Assembly (NCBI GenBank): GCA_949126835.1
Contig: OX421508.1
Span: 10,909,994-10,973,993 of the forward strand
Length of the DNA stretch: 64,000 nucleotides
Direction of reading: 5' to 3'
DNA from: Anisus vortex
Taxonomy: Eukaryota > Mollusca > Gastropoda > Planorbidae
Positions within the stretch are counted from its first letter, which is position 1. Each line of letters opens with the position of its first letter. The translations under genes were made by a program, and so were the position numbers. This document shows positions 1 to 12,800 of this stretch, piece after piece. The notes under the pieces are model-generated. The model saw only the letters and a program-made list of their open reading frames with translations. It was not told the origin of the DNA and made no database searches.

Positions 1-2
1 TC

Positions 3-1721
3 AAGGCCAGATCCCGATGTTTCCATCCTGGTGATAAAGTCCTCATGTTGACCCAATTGTCTGGACAACCCCTGAGTGCAAAATATACAGGACCATATCA
101 GGTTTTAGATAAAATCAGTGATGTAACATACCTTGTAAAAACCCCTGATAGAAGGAAAACACAGAGACTGTGCCATATAAACATGCTAAAACCTTATGTT
201 GTTAGGGAAGAACAAACTGACATTAGGCCAGTGAGTGCTATCAAAACTGTTGAAACACCCCCGCCTAAATTTAAAAAGACAATCATAGAAAGTAAACTTC
301 AAAACACTGAAGCACTTAAAAACCTCAATGATAAACTGGCACATCTAGACTCAGGTGAACAGACTTCTATCAAGGGTTTAATCTATGATCATGTAAATTT
401 GTTTAGTGATGTTCCTAACAAAACAACTTTGGTTACCCATGATGTAGTTTTAAAAGATGATAATGTTAAACCTGTCAAACAACATCCGTATAGGGTTAAT
501 CCCATACAACTTGAACACATCCGTAAAGAAATTGATTATATGCTGAGCAATGATATAATTACTCACAGTAACAGTGATTGGTCATCCCCATGTGTGTTGG
601 TTCCCAAATCTGATGGTTCACTACGCTTTTGTGTAGACTATAGGAAATTAAACCAAGTGACAAAAACAGATTCGTATCCCATACCACGGATAGATGATTT
701 AATCGATAGAGTAAGCACTGCAAACTATGTAACTAAGATTGACTTACTAACAGCTTATTTCCAAATCCCATTAACAGATAGGGCTCAGGAGGTATCAACT
801 TTTGTTACTCCTGATGGATTATATAAGTTTAAAGTAATGCCATTCGGAATGGTCAATGCTCCAGCTAGTTTTCAAAGACTAATAAACACTATTATCCATG
901 ATATCCCACAATGCCATGCATATCTGGACGATATCGTAGTGTTCAGTAATAACTTTAATGATCATCTAGATCAGTTGAAACTATTATTCCAAAAACTAAA
1001 ACAGGCTAATCTTACTATAAACCTAGTTAAAAGTCAATTTTGCCATGCAGAAATTGAATACTTAGGTCATGTAGTGGGTAATGGCAAAGTAAAACCAGTG
1101 AATGCCAAAGTCAAAGCTATACAGGAATTCCCTGTCCCTAAAACGCAGAAACAACTTCGAGGATTTCTGGGTATGGCCGGGTACTACAGGAAGTTTTGTA
1201 AAAACTTTTCTATTATCACTTGCCCTTTGACAAATCTCTTGAGAAAGAAAAATCAATTTAAGTGGACTCAGGAATGTGACCAAGCCTTTAACGATATAAA
1301 AGACATACTGACCAAGGCACCAGTATTAGTCTCACCTGATTATACTAAACCTTTCAGAATAACGGTAGACTCGTGTAATACAGGAATGGGCGCGGTAATC
1401 TCACAAATAGGAGATGATTCACTTGAACATCCCATTAGCTTTTGTTCAAAAAAATTTAACCCACATGAGGTAAATTATAGCACAATAGAGCAGGAATTAC
1501 TAGGACTTATCCAAGCATTGAAACATTTCAATTACTATGTAAATGGTTCTCAGTTCCCAATCGAGATATTCACTGATCACAATCCCCTAGTATTTCTTTC
1601 CCGCATCAAACAAAATCAGCGCATTCTAAGATGGAGTTTGTTTATTCAAGCTTACAACTTAAAAATAACTCACTTATCTGGAAAAGATAACATCGTCGCG
1701 GACACCCTATCGCGCATGTAA
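3..1721 (+). CDS. pol: Ty3/gypsy-class pol, Gmr1-like order (integrase tail, RT, RNase H), 5'-truncated by window
   Basis: The frame is open from the first bases, so the polyprotein starts outside the window; the first Met is at 45. The N-terminal part (HPGDKVL, then KYTGPYQV, then CHINMLKPY) looks like an integrase C-terminal domain. A reverse transcriptase follows, with SDGSLRFCVDYRKLN, the GMVNAPASFQ block and catalytic YLDD at about residues 293-296 counted from the Met. RNase H comes next: Asp at about 442 in VDS, the IEQELLGL helix, and Asp at about 511 in FTDHNPL. The frame ends in VADTLSRM and a stop. There is no integrase catalytic core or chromodomain after RNase H. In ordinary Ty3/gypsy elements integrase follows RNase H; the reversed order is that of the Gmr1 group. 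No internal stop is seen, so the copy may be young. Confidence 0.88.
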   Translation, partial: KARSRCFHPGDKVLMLTQLSGQPLSAKYTGPYQVLDKISDVTYLVKTPDRRKTQRLCHINMLKPYVVREEQTDIRPVSAIKTVETPPPKFKKTIIESKLQNTEALKNLNDKLAHLDSGEQTSIKGLIYDHVNLFSDVPNKTTLVTHDVVLKDDNVKPVKQHPYRVNPIQLEHIRKEIDYMLSNDIITHSNSDWSSPCVLVPKSDGSLRFCVDYRKLNQVTKTDSYPIPRIDDLIDRVSTANYVTKIDLLTAYFQIPLTDRAQEVSTFVTPDGLYKFKVMPFGMVNAPASFQRLINTIIHDIPQCHAYLDDIVVFSNNFNDHLDQLKLLFQKLKQANLTINLVKSQFCHAEIEYLGHVVGNGKVKPVNAKVKAIQEFPVPKTQKQLRGFLGMAGYYRKFCKNFSIITCPLTNLLRKKNQFKWTQECDQAFNDIKDILTKAPVLVSPDYTKPFRITVDSCNTGMGAVISQIGDDSLEHPISFCSKKFNPHEVNYSTIEQELLGLIQALKHFNYYVNGSQFPIEIFTDHNPLVFLSRIKQNQRILRWSLFIQAYNLKITHLSGKDNIVADTLSRM

Positions 1722-2496
1722 CAAATGTATAAGGAAATAGATAACTTCATGTATATATTCTGATAATCCTAACTAAGAGAATTGGATCATTTAAAATATA
1801 AATGCATGAATATATGAATATGTTGTGATTATTTTATGCAATATCTTATGCCTTATTTTATGCCATGAATATTTCCATTTGCTAAAACAAATATTATTAT
1901 TGTTGTAGGAAAAAAGAAAAAAACCTAATAAGTTACTTTTAAGTATTATTGATTTATGGACATAATTTTCTTTATTAGTAAGATAATGAATGAACAGAAA
2001 TGTACATCCTTATTTTGAAACAATCAAACTATAGTTGTGATTATGTAAAAACCAAGATAGAGTAATGTGCATACACTTCACATGCTTACACACTTAAGAT
2101 TAAACTCTTACTTTAAAATTTATTTAAATATTAATTTCATTTAAGTTGAATTAATTAATGATTGAATTGTTTAATATGATAACATTAGTTATGTTGATTT
2201 TTACCTTATAAATAAGATGATGATGTTTATAAGGAATGATATCTCAGAGAGTATAATTTTTTTAGAATAACGCGAACATGTGTTATGGTCTAAGGATAAC
2301 TTGAGATCCGATATGATGAGGGTTTAATAGAATAAATTATTTCCCTTACTTGTCTTATTTAACGGACTACCCAGGTGGAGTCAGTTTTTTTTTTGTATAT
2401 TGTTTAGAACTAAAGTTAAGTGCAGGCGGTTCTAAAAGAAATTGCACACTTCTATTGTTTAGTATGCAATGTTCTTTTCCTTTTGGTACGGGCGAC
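1722..2496 (+). other. AT-rich non-coding stretch between pol and candidate LTR
   Basis: No coding frame or known RNA is seen. If the LTR call at 2497 is right, this is the untranslated 3' internal region of the retrotransposon. It is long for that role and has no convincing polypurine tract, which weakens the LTR call. Confidence 0.4.
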
Positions 2497-2895
2497 TGTT
2501 ACGAAACGTAAATTCCCTACATTGTAATGTTAATAAACCAACTAAATCATTTAAGCGAATTGCGTTTAAACGATATAAAATATTTCTCAGCTCAAAGTTT
2601 CCCCCGGGTTTTTCCTAACTTAATTAGAGCATTATTGTTTTTTATTAACCTCGATAAAAACATGAACTGTTCATGCAAACACAGCGTGTCAAGGTCGTCC
2701 GGTCTCTCCTTATTTTGTTAGAGCATTATTGCTTGTTCTTAATAAAAAGTATCTGATCACGCAGTCAACATGCAGGCTTGATTAAAATATTCGTGTCACT
2801 AGGCTGTCTGGTTTTTCCAACGATTGACCCGTAATATATTTCTACGCGATTCGACACTTTTAGTCAGTTCTTGGCGTACATTCGAGCTAGTAACA
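2497..2895 (+). repeat. candidate 3' LTR of the Gmr1-like element
   Basis: The segment starts TGTTACG and ends GTAACA, giving 6-bp inverted ends of the TG...CA type. A TATA-like word (gatataaaata) lies near 2569-2579 and an AATAAA signal near 2741. These are seen directly, but the 5' LTR is outside the window and the purine tract upstream (GGTACGGGCGAC) is weak. The LTR identity is therefore an inference. Confidence 0.32.
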
Positions 2896-3879
2896 TCAAA
2901 TATTCTCCGCTCTGAGAATCGTTTCTATTTGAGTTGTATTATGGAAAATTTATTATTCTACTATTAATTACAATGCTATATGTTCATTGAGGATATTCAT
3001 TACTAATTGGAATATGTGTATTTCTTGATTGTGTATATAATATTATTTGGATTCCTACTGGATTGATGTTGTAAATTAAACCAAATTTATCGTTGCTTTC
3101 TACACAACTTGGTTAACGTCAATATTTCAAAGTTATATACATGTGTGTATGTGTAATATTTATTCAACTATATTAATAATCTACACTACCACTCGACATC
3201 GAGGTTCTTGCTGTATAATATGAGCCACATAAATAATTATACATGAAGTAAATCAACCGAAAACTCTAAAACTACGCTATGTGAATTGCCAGGGGATTAT
3301 AAGAACCAGGAATACTCTAGACAACTACAAATAAACTTCAGATTAATATAATAAGATCTTCACTAATACAAGGATACTCACACTAATAATAACAATACTA
3401 TAACTATTATTTTCATAAATTGAATGGGGGCTCTAGCCGTAATAACATTATAAATCATAATTATACTTGTGTGATCTAAATAGAAGGTCTCATCCATAAT
3501 TTATTATGGTGAATAAATTGCCTTGTAATACAATTAACATTGTACCAAAAGCTATTTTAGTGAAACGTAGAATTAGACATGATTAAATATGTATATGAAA
3601 AGAACAATAGTAACCAAATGAGACTTATAGTCTATTAGAAATCTTTTAAACAAGTTTTACATGGATTACAATTAATTAGCCTACAGTATAGACCTTTCCG
3701 TTTTAAATCTATTTTAAACATAAAAGCAAGCGTCTAAAATTGTGTTACTTGTTTTGAGGGTGGGGGGAACCAATTGTTGACGTAATTATATAGGGGGGGT
3801 CTCTGAAAGTTTGACAGTTGTTGACAAGGGGGAGGGGGGAGGTAAAAATCGCCTAAAAATTGTTGACGTAATTAATGGA
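2896..3879. other. AT-rich intergenic DNA, no gene seen
   Basis: No coding frame is found. A 17-bp word (AATTGTTGACGTAATTA) occurs twice, near 3772 and 3857, around G-rich runs; this looks like part of an unrecognised dispersed element. Confidence 0.4.
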
Positions 3880-5103
3880 CGTCCCCCTAAGGCCCTAAGG
3901 AGATAATTTGCTTGAAACTCAATGACCTCCAGCTGCAGTTCACCTGGACAACTGGCCACAACTGATTTAAATAGGTTTTGAAACAGTCTCGCTTCTTCAT
4001 GTCAGGAAACCGCTCCTGAAACTGCAACTGGAGGTCTTTGATGATCTCGCATGCCAATGACGTGGGGAACTCAGCTGTTGCTTTAGCCATGAAGACCTTG
4101 CACAGCTGAAAGTTCTTCAAGTTGTTGGCCTATACTTTTTCCAAAAGAAAAAGACAAGTTTGGATCTGAAAGCTTTCGGTGGATGTATAGGCTAGATCAG
4201 AAACTAGATTTTCCTATCATTGTAGTTTTAGGTTCAGAAAATTTTAATGAGTTATATCTGGAGCAAAGTCCAATATCCATACCCACTCTTTATCAGACAG
4301 TAATGGCTGTGGCTTGCCTCTACGTTCCAGTAAGTCACCTATTTCCTTTCTGATCTTAAATAGGCCTACTCTGCTAATAAATTTCTCACAACTTAGCCAT
4401 CTTACTTCTAATATGGTAAATCCTTCGATTCTGTGTCTGTATCTTTCAACATATCTGTAAAGAGTCTATGGTTGAGCCCATAATATGTGACCTTATTAAA
4501 TTCAACATCTTTACATATTTAGCATGCAAAGTTTGCTGGTGAATAATACAGTGCAGGAACATTGGTTGTGGAATATTTTTCTTATTATACACGCTGCTTC
4601 ACTTGTCCAACCAAGCCTTTCTATATGCCGCTCATGTTCTTTCCTCCTTCTACTTCATTGTACTGTGGAGACCCCGTTAGACCCGAGGAAAAATTAAAAA
4701 AAATTAAGGCTAATTTGATTGCGAATGCTCTGGAATCAAAAGATTGCATTAACTAATTATAATATTTTATACCAAACATCAACAGTCTGGCAACTAAGGT
4801 TAGCCCAGTCCAAGTTATAATCAGCAAATGTTTTTTTCAACTCATTGAATATATCCTCTCCGGTAAGGAAGCCAGCTCTTGTGTTATCTTTGTCTTTATG
4901 CACATCTTTAATAAACACAAGTAGTTAAGAGGTGGAACAGCTGTCCAGCAATTCATCCGCATAACACACTACTACGCGCCTCTATTTTAATTAGGTAAAA
5001 AAACATAACGTCCACGTAAGCGTCGGCTGATTTCCGTACTTTTCTTTCGTAGAGTGCCTCGATGGCCGCATCCGGTCCGCGGTCCGTAGTTTGGAGACCC
5101 CTG
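3880..5103 (-). pseudogene. decayed hAT transposase (GTF2IRD2/ZBED5-like type) with one terminal repeat
   Basis: Reading the minus strand from 5103 downward, the edge CAGGGGTCTCCAAAC followed by GC-rich palindromic sequence is a typical hAT terminal repeat. Broken frames then match the hAT transposase: a segment with RAGFLTGEDIFNEL and DYNLDW (about 4910-4800), a segment with LEVRWLSCEKF and LLSDKEWVW (about 4420-4230), and LCKVFMAK...DLQLQFQERFPDMKKRD (about 4115-3970). The latter parts belong to the C-terminal half. Frames are interrupted by stops and shifts, so no active protein is expected. The opposite terminal repeat was not found near 3880, so the element is probably truncated there. 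Confidence 0.72.
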
Positions 5104-5651
5104 GTCTGGATATTGTTACATTCAGTGTCGTAGCCACGTTTTGGCGCCAAAGAAAGCGAACTTTTAAGAACAATGACCAACTTTTAGCAGTTTTTCCAGA
5201 TTTATAGAAGAACTAAGCATTCTTACATATCATGCAAGTCTTACAAGAATAACCTGTGTCTCAGGGAAGCCTACATACAATGTGTATTAGACCAGTTTTT
5301 ATTTCACCTTCCACGATTCTTTTCCGAGCAACTAAATTATTAGTGTTGGAAAAGTAGCCTATGTAAAATGTATTGCATCTAGGCCTAGGTACTGCTGATT
5401 TCCAAGAAGCACACCTGACATCACAATAATTCTAAGCACAGCTGACATCACCGTTCCACGACAACTCGTCTACAGACTTTTCGTCTACGACACTTCGTCT
5501 ACAGATATCATAGGCCTAGCAGCCAATGTCTAACAACATATTATTACGTCTACCACGACGACTTCTGAAAATTTAGATTTATCAAAGTAGTTGACTCTTT
5601 TTGCTAAAATGAAAAATAGAAGTCAATTTTAGTATTAGTAGGCCTATCCTA

Positions 5652-5843
5652 TTATTTAATAGGCCTATGTAAGTAAAGTGCCCGTCGAACCACATTGATC
5701 CATAGGGCCGGGAAAGCAGCGTTCACCAGTTTCTTTGGCCACGGCATAAGTTACTAGGTGATTGTGTGACCAGCACTATGCATAGCCGCCTTTACTTTAC
5801 CCCTACTAAGGTCAGGTACCCATCAGAGCTGGGTAGACTCAGG
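5652..5843 (-). repeat. SINE family 1, headless copy
   Basis: It matches the body and tail of the SINE at 47425-47708 (CAGCGTTCACCAGTTTCT, GGTGATTGTGTGRCCAGCAC, CATCAGAGCTGGGTAGAC) but lacks the tRNA-like head, as expected for a 5'-truncated insertion on the minus strand. Confidence 0.75.
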
Positions 5844-6769
5844 CCTATGTATTGAATGGTTATTGGGCTTGTTGCCTTTTACTGGCCACGTGGTCCCCAC
5901 ACAGTCCTATTGTATGCCGTGACAAGGAAAACTGGAGAACGAGCTTTCACAAGCCTTATAGACCAAATGAATTTAAAGGAGTACCGAGTACCGATACTTT
6001 ATATTTATTGTCTGTTGTTTTTATGTTGTTTTTTTTTGTTTTTTTTTGTGTGGCTTTGGTAGATTAAAAAAAAATAGATCTTTAAAAAAAAGATTTTTTT
6101 TTTCTTAAAAAAAGTCAACAGTGAATGAAAAAATAAATTATTTCAGCATTAGCAATAAGTCCAGAGCATGTATGCTAAGTAAATTCCCGTAACCCTACAC
6201 CCCATTAACCCCCCCCCTTTTTTTTTTCAAAAGCATTTTTCTCTCCGCCTCTCCATGGGATTGCTTTTAATAGGCTACCCGATGCACGCGAAGGCATTGG
6301 TTAAGGCGGGGTGTCAAACAAAATATAATTGAGAACTGGTGAAATGGGCAACATATATCGACGCAGTTCAAACAATAAGCTCACTGCGAGCTAGAGTCTT
6401 AGAGTTCGTTAAAGTCATGTGTGTCCATGTGTCAATTATTAAAATGAACATGATTCATCTTTAGTTATAAAAACTGCATAATATATTATACATATTCATG
6501 TTGGGGGAATTAGCATTTATCAGGTGGCGGTAACATTAACAGGGTGAATCTACAATGATATGCGTAAAAGCTCAACTTACATTGCTTCACTCGTAGTTTT
6601 GTTTTTTATTAAGAAATAAAGAGAACTACACATTATGCTGATATAGATAGACACATTCGGTTAGAAGTACAGAGACTGCTAGACATATAGATAAATAGAC
6701 ACTTAGTTATATAATTTAGACAATATTGTAAGCCTTACGGAAACCGTCCCCATTTATTGAGGAACGAAA
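5844..6769. other. upstream region of the GM2A-like gene
   Basis: This holds an A/T homopolymer-rich patch (about 6020-6110), a C-run near 6210 and otherwise unremarkable AT-rich DNA. The promoter and 5' UTR of the GM2A-like gene should lie here, but I see no motif strong enough to place them. Confidence 0.4.
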
Positions 6770-6871
6770 ATGGGAGACCGAACACCTGGAAATAAATATT
6801 TAAATCTAAACTTCGTTGTGCTAATTATTGGAGTGTTCGTATTAACGTTTGCGAGGTCTTCGGCCTATAAG
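6770..6871 (+). CDS. GM2A: GM2A-like exon 1 (signal peptide)
   Basis: ATG at 6770 in the context GAAAATGG. It encodes 34 residues with a hydrophobic core and ends AAG|GTAAGT, a strong donor. The start was chosen because it is the only ATG giving a secretory leader in frame with exon 2. Confidence 0.85.
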
Positions 6872-9800
6872 GTAAGTTGCCCATTCTTTACTTAACCCTT
6901 CTTGTTCTGACCTACTTCTATCAGTGCTGCCTTCAGTTCCGCTATATACGCGCCCGGGACTGTAAGGGTTAAAACTTTAGTTGAATGCAGGGAATAATAA
7001 AAAAAAAAAGAAAAGAAAGAAATGCTAGTAAAAAAAGAGCAAAATAAATGGGATTACAAGAATTAAATATAGGCTACATGAAAATTAACTGAAGACAATC
7101 TATTAGATTTTGGCCCTAAATGTACTTTAATTGATTCCATTATTACCGATCCCAGAACGATGTCAAAGTCAATGATGTGAATACACCCATTGCCAGGAGA
7201 TCGACTGCACTGGGCGACTCGCCAAAGACACACACGCTGGAAAATTGCGGCGGCCTTAACGATACATTCGCTATCACCTTTTTGAGCTTCGAGCCCGATC
7301 CCATTCCGTATAAAGGAGACCTCTACTTCACAGTGTACTTCACCATTAGAGAGGACATTGTGGACCCACTCAAGGTAGGCTACACGCCTTTTTGTTCTTG
7401 TGTGTATCCTTTTTAATAGTCTATATTTTTTATAAAAAAAAATGCCATGTTGTTGTTTTTTTTAAAGAACCTAGACTCTAGATAGAACATAGGTTCTCAA
7501 CCTTTTTCGGCTCACCGCCCCCCCCCCCCAACTTTCTTTTAGCGCCCCCCCCTTCCGCCCATCTGGACTATAAATTTCGCAATTTTTTTGGGGGAACTAG
7601 ACTTTTTGTGTGATTAATTATCTTTTAAAAAAACTGAAAAGGAAACATATTGTAAGAATTAATAGATCAAAAAATTGCCTTAACAAAAGGTTTAAATAAA
7701 TCCATATTAATGTGAATCGTTTGCCTGGTGTGGTGCTAGCAATTTGTCTATTTTCGTTTCAAGTTTGGTTGCAAAGCCTTAGGTCTAATAATCAGTAATT
7801 TTGTTGTATTACCCTATCTAGAGCATAGGTTTTCAACGGGAGCGATATCGCCCCCCGGGGGGCGGTGAGAGGCTTTAGGGGGACGCTGACATTCCCGGGG
7901 GAATGTCAAAGGACACGTAGCTGATTCTATCCCTGCCGCCGACCGATCCTTGCATCCTTGTATTCAAATAATCGTAATGTAAAAGTAAAGCTTGATTGTC
8001 TGGTAGCGTAGATTAAAAAATTGGTGATGTCTTTAGGTGCTAATATTAATATTTTGATATCAGTTTTACTGAGATATCCTTTACTTCGTTAGAGGCCTGA
8101 TTTTATTGCTACCTAATATCATTTAGCGGAGTTAATACATAGTAATCATACAAACTAAGTAGTTAATGTAATGTTTGAAAATATACATATAAATTCTTTA
8201 GTTATATAATATTTATATAATTTTCCAATAGGCCTACTTTTTACAGTTTGATCATTTCAAAATTATAAATTGTAGGACATTTATCTTTTACAAATGAAAA
8301 AAAAAAAGAAATATTAGCTTAAATGAAACGGGTTAATTATCTCCCTTTAATTAAAAAATGTCTCCACATTTGATTCAATAGTGATGCCAAACAAGTTCTG
8401 TTTTGTAATATAACAAATATTACTGACTAGTTATTATTTCTTTATATAAATTTAACATTATGGTATTCATAACAAGATTTAATTATTAGAGGATTATAAT
8501 AATTTACGCTAAACAGTTGTAAATAAACATTTTCTACACTAATTGGTGTCCGTTTAAGGATTTTATTTTTTAAACATTAGATCTAATCATTACAGAAATT
8601 ACATACTATAGCAGGGGTCGGGAACCTATGGCTCGCGAGCCAGATATGGCTCTATTGATGGCTGCATCTGGCTCGCAGACAAATGTTCGATTATAAAGAA
8701 AATGTTTCTTTAGACTCCTTTGATCAACATATTAATTGCATATCAATATTTCATTCTACAAATGAGCTAAAGTCGCAGCACTCCATCGAATTGATCTGTT
8801 TCAACAAATGTCTCAAACCTGACGGAATTTTCCTGGCGCCAGTGCTTGCAAGAGCTGATTTGTACACACACAAAAAAGAGTCTGTAGAACGCATACGTTA
8901 CTTGTTTTCTAGATTAAGAATGGTCATGACGCACAATAGTTATAATAGTATCCTTTTGAAAGTCCTAAACATTGTAGTTTTAGTGTTGGACTCCAAAAGT
9001 GACAGTAATATGGCTTGTTATTTGGCATTATCATATGGCATTATAATATGTCAATATTTCTGTACTTGGTAATGTGTAAATTTTCAGCCCATTTTGGCCC
9101 ATAGTACCAATGAAAAAATATTATAGTATTCGAAAATATTATACCCGACATTTAAATATGTGTGTGCGTGTGTGTTTTTTTACTCACCGTTGAATAGACG
9201 ATAATATTGTTAAACTATGGAAGGGGTAGGCCTATACTTCAACCATGGTAATAAGCAGCCTACACGCGTAGACATTTAACCACAGCAAGGAAAAGTATAT
9301 TGTAACTTTAAAAAGCGATATGCTAAAAAAAACTTCAGTCATGTTCATTTCTACTCTGTTAAAATTTCTAGTTATCTAAAAATGAAGTCTAAAAACGCTC
9401 CTTTTCATCTTTTCATGTAGATTGTTATAAATACAGAAAAAAAACAGCTCGATGGGTGGACTACTGTTGAATGCTCGGGCTACACTGGCTCGTGCGTGTT
9501 TGACAACGTTTGTCAAATGCTGGATAAACTGTTGGTTTGCCCCAGTCAACTGATGAGGCAGGTGCCCTGCAGATGCCCTTTCTTAAAGGTAACCTTTTAA
9601 ACACTAGCCTTAATTGGTTAAAAATAGTTCGTTGGGACCATCTACATATTTCCAACTCGGATATAGAAAAAAATCAAAAGAAGGAAAGCAAAGTGAGAGC
9701 CCCATACATAATTGTGATAAATGTAAAATACCAACGTAATACCCTTAAGTCCTTAGTATGTGACCTTCTTATGTAACATATATCTGTCACAATGACATGT

Positions 9801-12800
9801 GCCTAATTATTTTGCTTCACATGTCGTATTCGTTTTTCTAGTAACAAAAACTGAACGGGTGAGGTGGGAGGGGGGGGGAATAACAAAGAAAGAGATAATG
9901 GGAAAGAGGAAAATGACGTACACATAGATGTGGAAATAATAAGTTGGTACACATAGATGTGGAAATAATAAGTTGGTACACATAGATGTGGGAATAATAA
10001 GTTGGTACACATAGATGTGGGAATAATAAGTTGGTACACATAGATGTGGGAATAATAAGTTGGTACACATAGATGTGGGAATAATAAGTTGGTACACATA
10101 GATGTGGGAATAATAAGTTGGTACACATAGATGTGGGAATAATAAGTTGGTACACATAGATGTGGGAATAATAAGTTGGTACACATAGATGTGGGAATAA
10201 TAAGTTGGTAGACGGAGAAGTGGAAAGTGGAAATAACAAGTTGGTATGGTACACATAAATGTGGGAATAATAAGTTGGTACACATAGATGTGGGAATAAT
10301 AAGTTGGTACACATAGATGTGGGAATAATAAGTTGGTACACGGAGAAGTGGAAAGTGGAAATAACAAGTTGGTATGGTACACATAAATGTGGGAATAATA
10401 AGTTGGTACACATAGATGTGGGAATAATAAGTTGGTACACATAGATGTGGGAATAATAAGTTGGTACACATAGATGTGGGAATAATAAGTTGGTACACAT
10501 AGATGTGGGAATAATAAGTTGGTACACATAGATGTGGGAATAATAAGTTGGTACACGGAGAAGTGGAAAGTGGAAATAACAAGTTGGTATGGTACACATA
10601 AATGTGGGAATAATAAGTTGGTACACATAGATGTGGGAATAATAAGTTGGTACACATAGATGTGGGAATAATAAGTTGGTACACGGAGAAGTGGAAAGTG
10701 GAAATAACAAGTTGGTATGGTACACATAAATGTGGGAATAATAAGTTGGTACACATTGATTACAGGGTTAATGCGTATGTGTGGGACAGAAAATCCTAAA
10801 TTGCAGGCCATTATGGCAACAATTATCAAACGGCGCAGACTGACATGGTTCGGTCATGTGTTTCAACACAATAGTCTGTCAAAAAAATCCTCCAGGACAC
10901 GTAGAAGGTTGGCGTCGGAGAGGCCGTCAGTGGAGATGCTGGTTCTACAATGTAAAATATTGTACAGGGCTGCAGTTGACTCAACTATTGACAACCGCTC
11001 AAGCTAGGCAAAAGTGGAGAAAGGTGACTGCTGAGGAATCCATTCGCTCCCCCCAACGACCACAGCGGCGATGATGATGATGATGATGACACTAGATATG
11101 AAAATAACCAGTTGGTAAACATAGATGTGGGAATAACCAGTTGGTAAACATAGATTTGGGAATAACCAGTTGGTAAACATAGATGTGTGAATAGCAAGTT
11201 AGCAAGATTGGCTATTAACCCTTCCCGTACCGACCTACTTCTATCTATGCGGCCTTCAGTTCCGCTATATACGCGCCCGGGACTGTGAGGGTTAAAATGA
11301 TGTAGGGAGAAATGGTCAATTTAAAAAAAAAGAATAACAAATTGGGGAGTGGTGGTGATTTGGAAGAGATCCAGGAAGGGTATCCAAGAAAAAGAAACAA
11401 ATAATAGCAAACTACTTCATTCATGGTAAAGAACTAACTCAAACTAACAATGCTAAGTATCTAGGAGTAATAATAAATGATAAGTTATCTTGGAACCCTC
11501 ATATTGATGAAGTAATAAAAAAATCAAACAAAACTTTAGGATTCATAAAAAGGAACTTTTACAAATGTAATAAGAACATAAAACTAAAATGCTATCTTAC
11601 ATTAGTTAGGCCTATACTAGAATATGCAGCATCTGTATGGGACCCATCAACTAAAGAAAACATTAAAAAATTAGAACAAATTCAAAAAAGAGCTGCAAGG
11701 TTCATAACTAGCGAATATTCCCAATTAACAAGAGTAACACCATTAGTCAAATCATTAAACCTAGAAACACTAGAAGACAGAAGGGCAAAGAGTAAAGTAG
11801 TAATAATACATAAGGCATTAAACTCTAATTTAGAAATACAACACAATAACAATCTGTTGCAAATCTCAGATAAACATAAAGATAGAAACACTTTCCTTGT
11901 CCCTTATGCGAGAACAAATGCATATAAGTACTCTTTCTTCCCGAGTGGCATTCGGGCATGGAATGTGTTGCCTGAACAAACCAGGAAAACCAGTAACTTA
12001 ACATCATTTAAAACATTAATAAAAATGCAAGACTAGACTCGGACCACGGATGAGCGTAGGACGCAATAATCTTCTTTATAGAAGGAGCGTCTGTAATGTA
12101 TAAGATAAGAGATGGGGAGCAAGGATGTATGATGAGATAGGAAAAAAAATGATTGAAAAAACAATGAATGGAGGAAAGTTTGGATGACATCTCAACAGTG
12201 AACTGGTCTATGTGTGCAGATTCGGGCTTTCGAGGATTGGAGGAGAAGAGAGGGTAGGCGTACAGTTTAAAAAAACAACAACAACATATTAATATTATTA
12301 TAATATCATAGGATAGGGTTGGGCTTCGCGCCTAACCTACATCTTTTAAATTAGGCCTCAATTGTGTATAAGCCAGCAGTGCTTATAACAAATTCCTGGC
12401 AGAGCGTTTCACTTCTCGTTTCCACCTCACGGGCGCCTCTGTTTATCTCAATTAATTAATCTCACCCAAAAATAAAATATACATCAACTTTATAAACTCC
12501 CAACCACTTCCCCACCACCGAATTATAATGTCTCTAAAAAAAACGGACGAGCCCAATGGGCTCTATTTAGTCCAGGGTTTGACGTATTAGGAGTGGGCCA
12601 TGGGGGGGAGGCACACCAAAGCTCTGTAAGGGCTCCGACCACCCGGCGACACGCCAAAGGCGTAGCGTGCTGTGTAACAGGGAAGGTTTCCGCAGCCCAG
12701 CGATTGATCACTGCGGTTCCCCTAGCTTGGATAATTAACGTGGTGGCTCGCACAAAGGCTATACCTGCAATGTCACCCGGTAAAACAAATCCTATACAAT

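Noticed and set aside
8683..9072. A 129-codon plus-strand frame in GM2A intron 2
   Set aside because: It begins inside a hAT-type end and shows no family motif; amino-acid composition looks like translated AT-rich DNA.
9803..10829. Three overlapping minus-strand frames of 295-340 codons with repetitive peptides
   Set aside because: They are produced by the 29-bp minisatellite: a period not divisible by three shows the same peptide motif in every frame. No splice sites, start context or family support a gene.
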